From Endobacterium cereale (GTDB taxonomy: Bacteria; Pseudomonadota; Alphaproteobacteria; Rhizobiales; Rhizobiaceae): a stretch of DNA of 64,000 nt. Of the stretch, positions 54,661 through 62,886 are shown one piece after another. The position numbers and the translations under genes were made by a program. The notes beneath the pieces are model-generated. The model had not been told where the DNA came from, searched no databases, and was given only the letters and a program-made list of their open reading frames with translations. Position 1 is the stretch's first letter, and every line of letters begins with the position of its first letter. Where the stretch lies: NCBI RefSeq assembly GCF_009617585.1, contig NZ_WIXI01000036.1, forward strand, positions 1 through 64,000, in the 5' to 3' direction.

Positions 54661-55221
54661 GTTACATAAGGGTCTGGGTTCTTATAGCTGAAGGACAGCA
54701 TTCCCTGCCCCATCCCCATCGGTATTCGAAAACGTGCGATCCACCGCCGCGCTTCCGAGAGTGAAAATACAAGACCGCGCCGCGCACGCAATCTTGAACT
54801 GGGAGAATTGCGGTTCGCCATGCCCGCTTCCAATCCCGCTGTTGCGGAAAGGCCACAAAACGGCCGTTGAGGATCGTTCAATTTTTACAAATCCTTAACA
54901 ATTGCCTTGAGACGCAGGCACTTAGCCGCCGAAAGACTGTCCTGTCGGCCTGTGGAGAAGCGCGGATTCGCAGCCGACCCAGGGATTTTCAAAGGTGATT
55001 CCAGAAAGTCTGCATCCTGCAATTTCAGAGTCGGCTGGCAACAACCCACCATTTGGCCCAGCCGGCAGAATCGATGCGAGAATCGGAATCGGTTGCCCGG
55101 GTAGTCCGCCGGTGAACAAGCAGGCCCGAAACCAGGAATCGGAAATGCGCCGCTGCAAGCACATGGCTCGACCGGCGCTGGCGCACGTTCAACATATCCA
55201 TGTCAGGGAAAATTCGTTTGA
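54661..55221. other. Gap of about 560 bp upstream of the porin
   Basis: No convincing gene is present; short open frames on both strands overlap and are compositionally odd. The stretch contains the copy-2 porin leader and promoter (AT-rich near 54880-54910, TTTTTACAAATCC) and ends at tRNA-Ser. No classical riboswitch or sRNA signature is obvious, but a small RNA cannot be excluded. Confidence 0.5.
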
Positions 55222-55311
55222 TGGCGGAGAGGATGGGATTCGAACCCACGATACCCTCTCGGGTATACTCCCTTAGCAGGGGAGCGCCTTCGACCACTCG
55301 GCCACCTCTCC
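55222..55311 (-). tRNA. tRNA-Ser (anticodon GCU)
   Basis: On the minus strand the sequence begins GGAGAGGTGGCCGAGTGG and ends CCCATCCTCTCCGCCA. The 7-bp acceptor stem GGAGAGG / CCTCTCC, a D-arm, the anticodon loop CTGCTAA (anticodon GCT at 55275-55277), a long variable arm typical of serine (ACCCGAGAGGGT region), and the T-arm GGGTTCGAATCCC are all present. Length 90 including encoded CCA. It reads AGC and AGU codons. It lies between the porin and the flavoprotein gene. Confidence 0.97.
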
Positions 55312-55385
55312 GGTGAGGTGGTGATTATTCGGGAAGAATCGTGATTGCAAGGTCTTTTCACGCCTTCGGCCATATTTCCTTATAT

Positions 55386-55409
55386 TAGGGGCGGTTTTCC
55401 ACGCCCCTA
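55386..55409 (-). terminator. Hairpin after the flavoprotein gene
   Basis: An 8-bp stem (TAGGGGCG / CGCCCCTA) with an 8-base loop follows the minus-strand flavoprotein gene by 7 bases. Downstream bases are AT-rich but not a T-tract. It is probably a transcription end. Confidence 0.55.
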
Positions 55410-55416
55410 TTAAAGG

Positions 55417-56637
55417 TCAGCCGAGCAGAAGCTTCAGATCGGCCGCCGTGTCTGCCAGCACGTCGCGATTCGGCTGCTTGCCCTGATCAAGCAGCCGCTT
55501 GCCGGTGGCATAGGCTTTTGCGTCATTGATAGCGTCGACCGCCACAAAGCGCCCATCTTTGAAATACCAAACGGAAACGCTGCCCGGACGCGCGCCTTCG
55601 CGCACGACGGTCTCGTCGAAACCGAGATTGAAGCCCGCTATTTGCAGTTTCACATCATACTGGTCCGACCAGAACCACGGTTTGGCATCATAGGCGATAT
55701 CTTCCCCCGTCATCACCACGGCAGCGGCCTCGGCCTGGTCGATGGCGTTCTGCACCGATTCGAGCCGCACCCGTTCGCCGCGCCATGGCAGACTTGTGCA
55801 GTCACCGACCGCAAAAATCGAACTGTCGGAGGTTCGGGCGAATTCATTGACGATGATTCCATTGCCGACGTCGAGCCCGCAGTCGCTGGCCAGCTGATCA
55901 TTGGCCGCAACGCCGATACCGACGATGACGGCATCCACCTCGATAACGGTGCCATCGGACAGCTCGGCTGCCGCCACGCGACCTTCCTTGCCGATCAGTC
56001 GCTTCAGACCGGTGTTTTCCAGAATGGCGACACCATGCTCCTTATGTATGTCACGCATGATGGCAGCCGTCTCGGCAGAGGCGACCCGCTTGAGGATACG
56101 GTCGGCCATTTCGATCAGCGTCACCTCAAGCCCGAATTTTTTCGCGACCGCCGCCGCTTCCAGCCCGATATAACCGCCGCCGATCACCAGCAGGCGACGA
56201 CCTTCCTTCATTTCGGCTTCCAGACGATCGGCGTCGCGCTTGGCGCGCATCACGTAAACGCCGTCGAGATCGCCGCCGATTTCCGCCGGCAAGGTCCGCG
56301 GCGTGGCGCCGGTGGCAAGCACCAGTGTTTCGTAGGTGACGGTCGAGCCGTCCTGCAGTTTTACTTCTTTCCTCTGGCGATCGATCTCCTCCACGAAGGC
56401 GGACAGTCGCAGGTCGATCTGGTTTTCGGCAAACCATTCCGGCACGCGCAAAAGCAGGCGGTCGAATTCCATTTCGCCAGACAGATACTTTTTAGAGAGC
56501 GGCGGCCGCTGGTAGGGCGCAACGTCCTCGGCGCCGAGCATGGTGATCGGCCGCTCATCCTTCAGCGCTCTCAGCTTGGCGGCAAGCGCCAGTCCCGCCT
56601 GCCCTGCCCCGACGATTACCAGCCTGCCTGCAGTCAC
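55417..56637 (-). CDS. NAD(P)H:ferredoxin reductase-like FAD oxidoreductase
   Basis: A 406-residue two-dinucleotide-binding flavoprotein of the ferredoxin/rhodocoxin reductase type. The FAD motif VIVGAGQAGLALA is at the N terminus, the GAT(P) region follows, the NAD motif VIGGGYIGLEAAA is central, and the FAVGDCTSLPWRGE segment binds FAD again; a reductase C-terminal domain (FWSDQYDVKLQIAG) completes it. Such enzymes pass electrons to ferredoxins that feed monooxygenases. No ferredoxin or cytochrome P450 gene is next to it. It is probably cytosolic. Length is typical. Confidence 0.93.
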   Translation of the reverse strand: MTAGRLVIVGAGQAGLALAAKLRALKDERPITMLGAEDVAPYQRPPLSKKYLSGEMEFDRLLLRVPEWFAENQIDLRLSAFVEEIDRQRKEVKLQDGSTVTYETLVLATGATPRTLPAEIGGDLDGVYVMRAKRDADRLEAEMKEGRRLLVIGGGYIGLEAAAVAKKFGLEVTLIEMADRILKRVASAETAAIMRDIHKEHGVAILENTGLKRLIGKEGRVAAAELSDGTVIEVDAVIVGIGVAANDQLASDCGLDVGNGIIVNEFARTSDSSIFAVGDCTSLPWRGERVRLESVQNAIDQAEAAAVVMTGEDIAYDAKPWFWSDQYDVKLQIAGFNLGFDETVVREGARPGSVSVWYFKDGRFVAVDAINDAKAYATGKRLLDQGKQPNRDVLADTAADLKLLLG

Positions 56638-56863
56638 GTCATGCCCTCTTTATAATAGGAGCCCGCCGGATGCGGGCGCGAGACAGGGGTAAAGCCGTGC
56701 CGCGAAGCCGTCAACATAGGAGCGCTGTCGTCGACACTTCGGCACCGTGGCGTGCATCTGAACGGGATCAGCACCGCTCATTCAAATTTTACCGATGCGT
56801 TTCAATATGCGTCAGCGGAAACGCCGTAGACTGGATTACAGACAAGGACCCAGGGAGGGTCTG

Positions 56864-57214
56864 ATGCCGATGATTGCGCCCGATATGACCAATATTCCGC
56901 GTGACAAGATTTACGAACAGTTCGAGGTCGACCGACCGGCCAAGATCATTTTTGTCGAACATCATCTCTCGACCAAACAGAACCTGCGCTGCCTGATCCG
57001 CAAAATGTCGATCTATGGCGCCGAGCTGGACGTCAGTCCCTATTTGGCCGTGCCCAGTCATTTCTTTCTGGAAATCCTCGGTATCCGTGACGAGATCGGC
57101 TGCACGCTGATCCGCCGCGAGGAGGAGAAGCTGACGATCGGCTTCAACATGCTGATCGACCCGGAATTTCTGCATCACGTCATTCGTCTGGGTTTCGACG
57201 CAGATCATTGGTGA
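56864..57214 (+). CDS. PilZ-domain protein
   Basis: A 116-residue protein of PilZ type, a cyclic-di-GMP-binding fold. The fold is recognised by the short beta sequence FEVDRPAKIIFVEHH, followed by LIRKMSIYGAEL, where a YGA replaces the usual NxSxxG. Arg residues of the RxxxR motif are not clear, so binding of c-di-GMP is uncertain. I chose ATG 56864 because GGGAGGG lies just before it. It reads toward the aminotransferase gene, 99 bases away. Its role could be motility, polysaccharide or cell-cycle control. Confidence 0.78.
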   Translation: MPMIAPDMTNIPRDKIYEQFEVDRPAKIIFVEHHLSTKQNLRCLIRKMSIYGAELDVSPYLAVPSHFFLEILGIRDEIGCTLIRREEEKLTIGFNMLIDPEFLHHVIRLGFDADHW

Positions 57215-57313
57215 TGGTCTTTGCCTGACAGGGCGGCCAGACGGGCAAATGCGCTTGCGCATGGCCGAATTGGACCTATTGTGTGCCGGTTTTTGCCCAA
57301 CCGGAATTTGCAT

Positions 57314-58435
57314 ATGCCTGACCTGTCGTCCTTCTCCCGCTTCACGCCGCTTGTCCAAAGCCTGCCCGCCACCGTTCCCTTCGTCGGGCCGGAAGCGATC
57401 GAGCGCAATCGCGGGCTGATGGTGAAGGCGCGGATCGGCGCCAACGAAAACGGCTTTGGCCCCTCGCACGCCGTCATCGCGGCGATTGCGGAGGCCGCAA
57501 CCGACACCTGGAAATACAATGACCCGGAAAATTTCGAGCTGAAGGCAGCGCTTGCCGCACATCTCGGTATCCGCGCAGAAAATATTGCCATCGGCGAAGG
57601 CATCGACGACCTTTTGGGCCTGATCGTGCGCATGGTGATAGAGCCCGGTTTTCCGGTCGTCACATCGTTTGGCGCCTATCCGACCTTCAATTTCCATGTC
57701 GCCGGTTTTGGCGGACGACTGGTGACGACACCTTATATAGATGATCGTGAAGATCTGAATGGGCTACTGGACCTCGTGCGTCGCGAAAACGCGCCGCTGG
57801 TCTATTTCGCCAATCCAGACAATCCGATGGGCAGCTGGCACACGGCAGACGATATCGTCGCCTTCGCCAAGGCGCTTCCAGAAACATGCCTGATGATTCT
57901 CGACGAAGCCTATTGCGAAACGGGCCCGGCAGACGCCACGCCCGCAATGGCCGCCCTCATCGACATGCCCAACATTTTGCGCACCCGCACGTTTTCCAAG
58001 GCTTACGGTCTGGCTGGGGCGCGGATCGGTTATGCCATTTCGACGCCCGGCACCGCCCAGGCCTTCGACAAAATCCGCAACCACTTTGGCATGGCGCGTA
58101 TCAGCACGGCAGCCGCCTTGGCGGCCCTCAAGGACCAAGCTTATTTGACCAAGGTGATCGGCGATATTTCCGCCTCGCGTGATCGCATCGCAAAAATCGC
58201 TCGCGACAATGGTTTGTTACCGCTCGCTTCCGCCACCAATTTCGTCGCCGTCGATTGCGGCCGAGATGGTGTTTACGCGCGCTCCATTGTCGATGGACTG
58301 ATGGAACACGGTGTATTCATCCGCATGCCGGGTGTCGCGCCGCTCAACCGCTGCATCCGCATCAGTGCCGGCACGGAAAAAGACATGGCATTGCTGGAGG
58401 AAGCATTGCCGCAAGTCCTGAAGGCGCTGAAGTAA
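57314..58435 (+). CDS. HisC-like PLP-dependent aminotransferase
   Basis: A 373-residue fold-type I aminotransferase of the HisC/histidinol-phosphate family. It starts MPDLSSFSRFTPLVQSLPAT, has NPDNPMGSWH, ILDEAYCE and the Schiff-base Lys in RTFSKAYGLAGARIGYA. HisC proper is about 350-370 residues, so the fit is close; the enzyme may be true HisC or a related tyrosine/phenylalanine aminotransferase, as rhizobia carry several. I chose ATG 57314. It begins about 100 bases after PilZ on the same strand. Confidence 0.9.
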   Translation: MPDLSSFSRFTPLVQSLPATVPFVGPEAIERNRGLMVKARIGANENGFGPSHAVIAAIAEAATDTWKYNDPENFELKAALAAHLGIRAENIAIGEGIDDLLGLIVRMVIEPGFPVVTSFGAYPTFNFHVAGFGGRLVTTPYIDDREDLNGLLDLVRRENAPLVYFANPDNPMGSWHTADDIVAFAKALPETCLMILDEAYCETGPADATPAMAALIDMPNILRTRTFSKAYGLAGARIGYAISTPGTAQAFDKIRNHFGMARISTAAALAALKDQAYLTKVIGDISASRDRIAKIARDNGLLPLASATNFVAVDCGRDGVYARSIVDGLMEHGVFIRMPGVAPLNRCIRISAGTEKDMALLEEALPQVLKALK

Positions 58436-58448
58436 TCCGAAAACAGAA

Positions 58449-58484
58449 AGACCGTGCCGGCCTTGTTCCTGCCGGTCACGGTCT
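58449..58484 (+). terminator. Hairpin after the aminotransferase gene
   Basis: A 12-bp stem with one bulged T (GACCGTG + CCGGC paired with GCCGG + CACGGTC) lies 13 bases after the gene stop. There is no T-tract, so termination is uncertain. Confidence 0.5.
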
Positions 58485-58573
58485 CGAATGCATGACGTCA
58501 ATCCGGCTCTTTGCGGCCGTTTACCGACGTCGAAGTTTGTTATTCTCTACTATTGATCGTGAAATGCCGTGCT

Positions 58574-58619
58574 CTGCGGCGTCCTTGCGCGTCCTTCATG
58601 GCGCGCAAGGACGCCGCAG
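58574..58619. repeat. Perfect 18-bp inverted repeat
   Basis: CTGCGGCGTCCTTGCGCG at 58574-58591 is exactly complemented at 58602-58619, with a 10-base loop. It lies between the convergent aminotransferase and SEL1-repeat genes. The stem has no T-tract, so it may be a structural element more than a terminator. Confidence 0.6.
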
Positions 58620-58693
58620 CATTTCCAAGGCAGTCACATCGTGCTGTCCAAAAACCTGCATCGGTTTTCGGGTCGATGCGAAAGACGCATGCA

Positions 58694-58969
58694 TCAGTGC
58701 ATGGTCATCCAGTCCCGGGCAGCGCGCAGTGCAAGCGCGATTTCCGTCTTGCTCATCTGGTGGGACAGATCGGCGCGCAGCTCGGCGGCACGGTCGGACC
58801 CCTTGATGGCGGCGATGTTCAGCCACTTGTGGGCGGCGACGAGGTCAACCGGGCAGCCACGGCCGGTCGCATACATCAGGCCCATGTCGCAAAAGGTTTC
58901 AGCGCGGTCGGCTCCGCCCATCTGGGCGGTGCCGGCCAGTTCGGTTTCGTGCATTTCAAAACGTGCCAT
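58694..58969 (-). CDS. SEL1-like repeat protein, 91 residues
   Basis: A small protein with one or two SEL1/TPR-like repeats: AETFCDMGLMYATGRGCPVD, VAAHKWLNIAAIKGSDRA, then a helix with MSKTEIALALRAARDW. The G-L-x-Y-x-x-G-R-G...D-x-x-x-A-x-K-W pattern is the SEL1 signature. Chosen start ATG 58969, with AGGGA upstream; the frame extends upstream to 59170 without support. It likely mediates protein-protein contacts. It stands alone and faces the aminotransferase gene. Confidence 0.82.
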   Translation of the reverse strand: MARFEMHETELAGTAQMGGADRAETFCDMGLMYATGRGCPVDLVAAHKWLNIAAIKGSDRAAELRADLSHQMSKTEIALALRAARDWMTMH

Positions 58970-59447
58970 CTGACTTAATCCCTGTTCAAATCGTTGTCGT
59001 TGCAGTCCCTGTTTTATCTGCCCTCGTGGGGCCCCGACGATCACCGTTCGAGCGGCTTTTTGATCTCTCGGGCGGCAGGTTTTCCCTGCTCGTTTGATGA
59101 CCCCAATATGCCTGCAGGACTTCAAAATTCGCCTAAAATGCATGATTAATTCGATGCAAACAAAGTCCAAACGCTTGGTAAACTTGGTTTTTTGTTAAAC
59201 ATCGCATGCCCTGTCACATAGGCAATCCGCCTAAAAATTTACGAAAATTTCACGCGGCGAAATTGACTCTTCATTCACCAAGGATTCCGTTGAGAAATGC
59301 GCCCCTTGTGGAAAACAACCCAAATCGACAGCGTTCCTGACAGCCGTTTCACCTCAGGGAACCCCTTGATCCTCCCAGTTTACCTTTACGTACGCGTAAG
59401 CTAAATTGCCCGGGCTTGCGGTTCATCAATCGCTGGCAGGGAGGAAC
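58970..59447. other. Gap of about 480 bp with a promoter-like region
   Basis: No gene is convincing here. The segment 59100-59290 is AT-rich, with short A/T runs, and presumably holds the promoters of the divergent SEL1 gene and of the DUF2147 unit. A palindrome-like operator candidate lies at 59386-59399 (separate entry). No terminators, tRNA or repeat families are seen. Confidence 0.5.
59386..59399. promoter_or_regulatory. TTACG-N4-CGTAA operator-like site
   Basis: TTACGTACGCGTAA has complementary halves TTACG and CGTAA with a 4-base spacer, similar to sites of MerR-family regulators in proteobacteria (by resemblance only). It lies about 50 bases before the leader ORF and 100 before the DUF2147 gene, where promoter control could occur. 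Confidence 0.35.
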
Positions 59448-59498
59448 ATGCCGCTTGCCGTTTTCAGACGCGCGGCCTTGAGGAGGAGATTTCGATGA
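59448..59498 (+). CDS. 16-residue leader ORF, coupled to the DUF2147 gene
   Basis: A short frame MPLAVFRRAALRRRFR with a strong ribosome site (GGGAGGA before the ATG). Its stop overlaps the start of the next gene (ATGA), and the gene's own GAGGAGGAG site lies inside it. It could be an upstream ORF that controls or enhances translation of the exported protein. Composition is Arg-rich, and no homologue is known to me. Confidence 0.45.
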   Translation: MPLAVFRRAALRRRFR

Positions 59499-59830
59499 AA
59501 CGTTTCGTGCTTTTGGCAGGGCTGATGCTCGGCGCATCCGGCGCGATGGCTGCTGAACCGATCGAAGGCAGCTGGAAGACGGCGAGCGGCGAGACCGCCC
59601 AGATCGCCAAATGCGGCGGCGCCTTCTGCGTGACGCTGAAGACCGGCAAACATGCCGGCAAACAGATCGGCAAGATGGATGGCAAGGGTGACGACTATAG
59701 CGGCCAGATTACGGACCCGGCCAATGATAAAACCTATAGCGGCTCCGGCTCGGTCACCGGCAATTCGTTGAAGATGAAGGGCTGTGTGATGAAAATCCTC
59801 TGCAAGACGCAGACCTGGACGCGCATCTGA
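59495..59830 (+). CDS. DUF2147-domain exported protein
   Basis: A 111-residue protein with a signal peptide (MKRFVLLAGLMLGASGAMAA, cleaved near residue 20) and a DUF2147 beta domain: IEGSWKTASGE, GKQIGKM and a C-terminal CVMKILCKTQTW. Cys residues (CGGAFCVTL and CVMKILC) may pair in the periplasm. GAGGAGGAG precedes the ATG, and a leader ORF overlaps it. The function of DUF2147 is unknown. The next gene on the same strand is 139 bases on. Confidence 0.9.
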   Translation: MKRFVLLAGLMLGASGAMAAEPIEGSWKTASGETAQIAKCGGAFCVTLKTGKHAGKQIGKMDGKGDDYSGQITDPANDKTYSGSGSVTGNSLKMKGCVMKILCKTQTWTRI

Positions 59831-59969
59831 CCTTTTGATCGCAGGCGGGCGCCGTGGAGGCGGTGCTCGCCTGTTAACGCTTGTGAATACCCGATGAACC
59901 CCCATCTCAGATACCATTCAGCCTGATGGCGACACTATGGCCCCAATCCGTCAAACAAGGGGTGACAAG

Positions 59970-60131
59970 ATGACCATCATCGCAAGACGCATGACGATCC
60001 TGACCTTGGTCATGACCGTATTCGCCCTGTCATTTTCGGCTCTGGTCGCACATCACGGCAAGGGCTCGATGTCCCGCCTCAACGCGCAGGCGCTTTGCAC
60101 CCAGCAACATGGCTGCACGGTCTCGCTTTAG
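59970..60131 (+). CDS. Small exported or membrane protein, 53 residues
   Basis: A short gene starting MTIIARRMTILTLVMTVFAL, with a hydrophobic segment (about 7-26) and a polar, His/Cys-bearing tail (HHGKGSMSRL, CTQQHGCTVSL). AAGGGGTG lies before the ATG. It could be a membrane-anchored or exported small protein. Its stop is 5 bases from the convergent 104-residue gene. Family unknown. Confidence 0.6.
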   Translation: MTIIARRMTILTLVMTVFALSFSALVAHHGKGSMSRLNAQALCTQQHGCTVSL

Positions 60132-60136
60132 GCGGA

Positions 60137-60451
60137 TCAGCGGACATAAATAATGTGGCCACCGTCATCGGCGTGATCGAGGGCGACCACATCGTCAATG
60201 TTGATGTCGCGTTTATTCAAGGCAGCGACGAGGTCGGCATTACCAATGATCTTCTTCTGGGCCGTCGCCATATCCTCCGGCGTTTGATCTGGAAAACGCG
60301 GCAATTGCGGATCGTCGTTTGACGACAGCGCCACATGCACGACGGTCACGCCGTCGCCAGCCGACGCAGATCCCAGCGGCGTAATCGCCTCCGCTCCGGA
60401 TGGAGCCTTGGGCGCGAGAGCCGCCATGGATACGGAAGATACGAATTTCAT
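60137..60451 (-). CDS. Hypothetical protein, 104 residues
   Basis: An unrecognised protein beginning MKFVSSVSMAALAPKAPSGA, with later DPQLPRFPDQTPEDMATAQK, KIIGNADLVAALNKRDINID and HADDGGHIIYVR. No membrane helix or clear signal peptide. I chose ATG 60451 with AAGGA upstream. It is convergent with the small exported protein. The C-terminal half (GNADLVAALNKRDINIDDV) has a helical look, and composition supports a real gene. Confidence 0.65.
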   Translation of the reverse strand: MKFVSSVSMAALAPKAPSGAEAITPLGSASAGDGVTVVHVALSSNDDPQLPRFPDQTPEDMATAQKKIIGNADLVAALNKRDINIDDVVALDHADDGGHIIYVR

Positions 60452-60675
60452 TGGCCTGATCCTTCCCAATTGCGCGCGCATGATTGCCGCAAACCTTGTA
60501 GACCGAACGAAGAAAGATGCGTGCAGTTCCCTGCGATGGCTCGGCTTTTGCCACGCTGACGCAGACTTGATATTCCATCACACGGGCGTCAGATCACCAA
60601 TCATATCCGGCGAACTGTCACAAACCTTAGGACAGGTGTCTTTCGCTTGTGACGCGCACCGTATTATAGTGCTGC

Positions 60676-62175
60676 ATGAACAAACGGATAAAGACGATTT
60701 CCCCCATGACCTGCATCTCTCCCGCTGCCGCCGAACGGCGGGCTTTCGACGATGCCGAACAGGCCGTTGATGCCCTCATCGCTCTTTATGAACGCAACAC
60801 CGCCTTCCTGATCGACGCCTTTCAGTCGCTCGCCAAGGGCGCGCCCGTTGAGGGTCGCTACCGCGCCTTCTATCCGCAGGTCAGCATCGAAACGACCAGT
60901 TTCGGCCATATCGATTCGCGCCTCTCCTACGGCCACGTTTCGGCACCGGGCATCTACACGACCACGGTCACCCGCCCCAAACTGTTCCGCCGTTATCTGG
61001 TCGAGCAGCTCGATCTTTTGATGCGCAACCACCATGTGCCGTTGATCGTGTCGGAATCGACGACGCCGATCCCGCTGCATTTCGCTTTCGGCGAAGGTGC
61101 GTATGTGGAGGCCTCCGGCAACAGCGCGCTGGCCGACCACCCGCTGCGCGACCTTTTCGATACGCCCGATCTCAACAATACCGACGACCTGATCGCCAAT
61201 GGCGAATATGAGGCGCTGCCGGGCGAACCGGCGCCGCTCGCGCCATTCACCGCCCAGCGTATCGATTATTCGCTCGCCCGCCTTGCCCATTACACGGCAA
61301 CTGGCGCCGATCATTTTCAGAATTTCGTGCTGTTCACCAACTACCAGTTCTATATCGACGAGTTCACAAACTGGGCGCGCGAATTGATGGCCAATGGCGG
61401 CGAAGGCTATACGGCCTTTGTCGAACCCGGCAACATCGTCACGCCGGCGGGTGCCGCATCCGCGCCTGAAGCCGTCGGGCGACTGCCGCAGATGCCGGCC
61501 TATCACCTCAAGAAGGACGATCATTGCGGCATCACGCTGGTCAATATCGGTGTCGGCCCGTCCAATGCCAAAACGATCACCGACCACATCGCCGTTCTGC
61601 GTCCGCATGCCTGGCTGATGGTCGGTCATTGCGCGGGCTTACGCAACAGCCAGCGACTGGGTGATTACGTTCTGGCGCATGCCTATATGCGTGAGGACCA
61701 CGTGCTCGACGACGACCTGCCGGTCTGGGTGCCAATCCCGGCGCTCGCCGAAGTGCAACAGGCGCTGGAAGATGCGGTAGAAGAGATCACCGGCTTCGAA
61801 GGCTTTGAACTGAAGCGCATCATGCGCACCGGCACGGTCGCCACGATCGACAACCGCAACTGGGAACTGCGCGACATGGCAGGCCCGGTCAAACGCCTGA
61901 GCCAAGCCCGCGCCATCGCGCTCGACATGGAATCGGCTACGATTGCCGCCAATGGTTTTCGTTTCCGCGTGCCCTACGGCACCCTGCTTTGCGTTTCCGA
62001 CAAGCCGCTGCATGGCGAGTTGAAACTGCCGGGCATGGCAACGGCGTTTTACAAAACGCAGGTCAGCCAGCACCTGAAGATCGGCATCCGCGCCGTGCAG
62101 AAACTGGCGGAAATGCCGACGGAAACCCTGCATTCGCGCAAGCTGAGAAGCTTTTACGAGACTGCGTTCCAGTGA
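60676..62175 (+). CDS. amn: AMP nucleosidase
   Basis: A 499-residue enzyme that cleaves AMP to adenine and ribose 5-phosphate, controlling adenylate levels in the cytosol. It has the Amn N-terminal domain (about 1-190, with SYGHVSAPGIYTTTVTRPKL), and a C-terminal nucleoside phosphorylase fold containing LVNIGVGPSNAKTITDH, GHCAGLR and the LDMESATIAANGFR region. The length is typical. The ATG at 60676 has a weak ribosome site. The decayed VapBC module follows directly. Confidence 0.95.
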   Translation: MNKRIKTISPMTCISPAAAERRAFDDAEQAVDALIALYERNTAFLIDAFQSLAKGAPVEGRYRAFYPQVSIETTSFGHIDSRLSYGHVSAPGIYTTTVTRPKLFRRYLVEQLDLLMRNHHVPLIVSESTTPIPLHFAFGEGAYVEASGNSALADHPLRDLFDTPDLNNTDDLIANGEYEALPGEPAPLAPFTAQRIDYSLARLAHYTATGADHFQNFVLFTNYQFYIDEFTNWARELMANGGEGYTAFVEPGNIVTPAGAASAPEAVGRLPQMPAYHLKKDDHCGITLVNIGVGPSNAKTITDHIAVLRPHAWLMVGHCAGLRNSQRLGDYVLAHAYMREDHVLDDDLPVWVPIPALAEVQQALEDAVEEITGFEGFELKRIMRTGTVATIDNRNWELRDMAGPVKRLSQARAIALDMESATIAANGFRFRVPYGTLLCVSDKPLHGELKLPGMATAFYKTQVSQHLKIGIRAVQKLAEMPTETLHSRKLRSFYETAFQ

Positions 62176-62192
62176 CGTTGTCATGATGGACG

Positions 62193-62230
62193 CGTGTCAT
62201 CTGGAGCCTGTTGAGGTTCCAGATGACACG
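62193..62230. promoter_or_regulatory. 13-bp inverted repeat at the VapB remnant start
   Basis: CGTGTCATCTGGA at 62193-62205 is exactly complemented at 62218-62230, overlapping the ATG of the VapB remnant (62223). Toxin-antitoxin operons are typically autoregulated at palindromes in this position. It may be the preserved operator of the decayed module, or a hairpin at the end of the amn transcript. Confidence 0.5.
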
Positions 62231-62437
62231 ATCCGTAAAGCTTGACGATGAACTGGTAAAAAGTGCCGAGGAAATCACGGCCTTTCGGACACTGCCGCCA
62301 TGGAAGAAGCGCTGCGCATTCTGGTAAAAAACTACCAACTCGGCCAGGCATTTGACGAAATGCGTGGCATGGGCTGGCATGGGCGGCATCATATCAGCCC
62401 GACATTCGAAACCTTGGCGGAAGAATTTGGGCGCTGA
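62223..62437 (+). pseudogene. VapB-like antitoxin with one-base deletion
   Basis: ATG 62223 reads MTRSVKLDDELVKSAEEIT, a ribbon-helix-helix-type antitoxin start, and then stops early. Adding one G near 62280 restores GLSDTAAMEEALRILVKNYQ, LGQAFDEMRGMGWHG and a stop at 62437. The 215-base region becomes 216, or 71 codons plus stop. A single-base loss thus split the antitoxin. The VapC remnant follows at 62489, as in an intact vapBC pair. Confidence 0.8.
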
Positions 62438-62488
62438 TAGCTGGACACAACCATACGCCTTCAAAAGTGCTGATGCGAGAGGGACGCG

Positions 62489-62841
62489 ATGAACGATCAC
62501 ACCCTTCGTGGTCGATGCCAGCGTCGCCATCAAATGGGTCGTTGACGAGATCGGCACGGACAAGGCCTTGGCTCTTCGCGGGAACACTCGGCTCCTAGCA
62601 CCTGAGCTGCTGCTTGCGGAATGTGCCAACATTCTATGGAAGAAGGTTCGCCGCGGCGAACTGACAGCCAGCGAAGGTCGGTTTGCGGCCATGCTCATGC
62701 AGAGTACCGGCATCGCCTTGGCACGACAGGACGAATGTCAGCTCATTACCGCTGATGAACGTCTGGTTCGCAAGCTTCGACGTAAACCTTCGCGGTATCG
62801 CGGTTCTCCTTGATGAGTGGCAGGAAAACCCTCCCCATTAG
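62489..62841 (+). pseudogene. VapC-like PIN toxin remnant
   Basis: From ATG 62489 one base in excess (a CCC run near 62503) must be removed to read MNDHTFVVDASVAIKWVVDE. The PIN start VVDASVAIKW, ELLLAECANILWKKVRRGEL, and the late TADERLVRKLRR are family-like. The middle region with the third acidic residue (around DC-YLALA) is absent, as if roughly 30 codons were deleted, and another shift near 62780 leads to VNLRGIAVLLDEWQ. With the missing Asp and several shifts the RNase is not functional. It follows the VapB remnant. Confidence 0.82.
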
Positions 62842-62886
62842 CACCACCTTGAAAACCTTTGTCCGCGCCACATCTCCCTTCCAACG

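Noticed and set aside
54922..55164. 80-codon minus-strand frame between porin and tRNA-Ser
   Set aside because: No ribosome site, odd composition and overlap with other frames on both strands; not distinguishable from chance.
55642..56655. 337-codon plus-strand frame opposite the flavoprotein
   Set aside because: The minus-strand protein carries both dinucleotide-binding motifs; the mirror frame does not resemble a protein family.
60664..61629. 321-codon minus-strand frame opposite amn
   Set aside because: Shadow of the AMP nucleosidase gene; Arg/Gly/Asp-rich with no domain.
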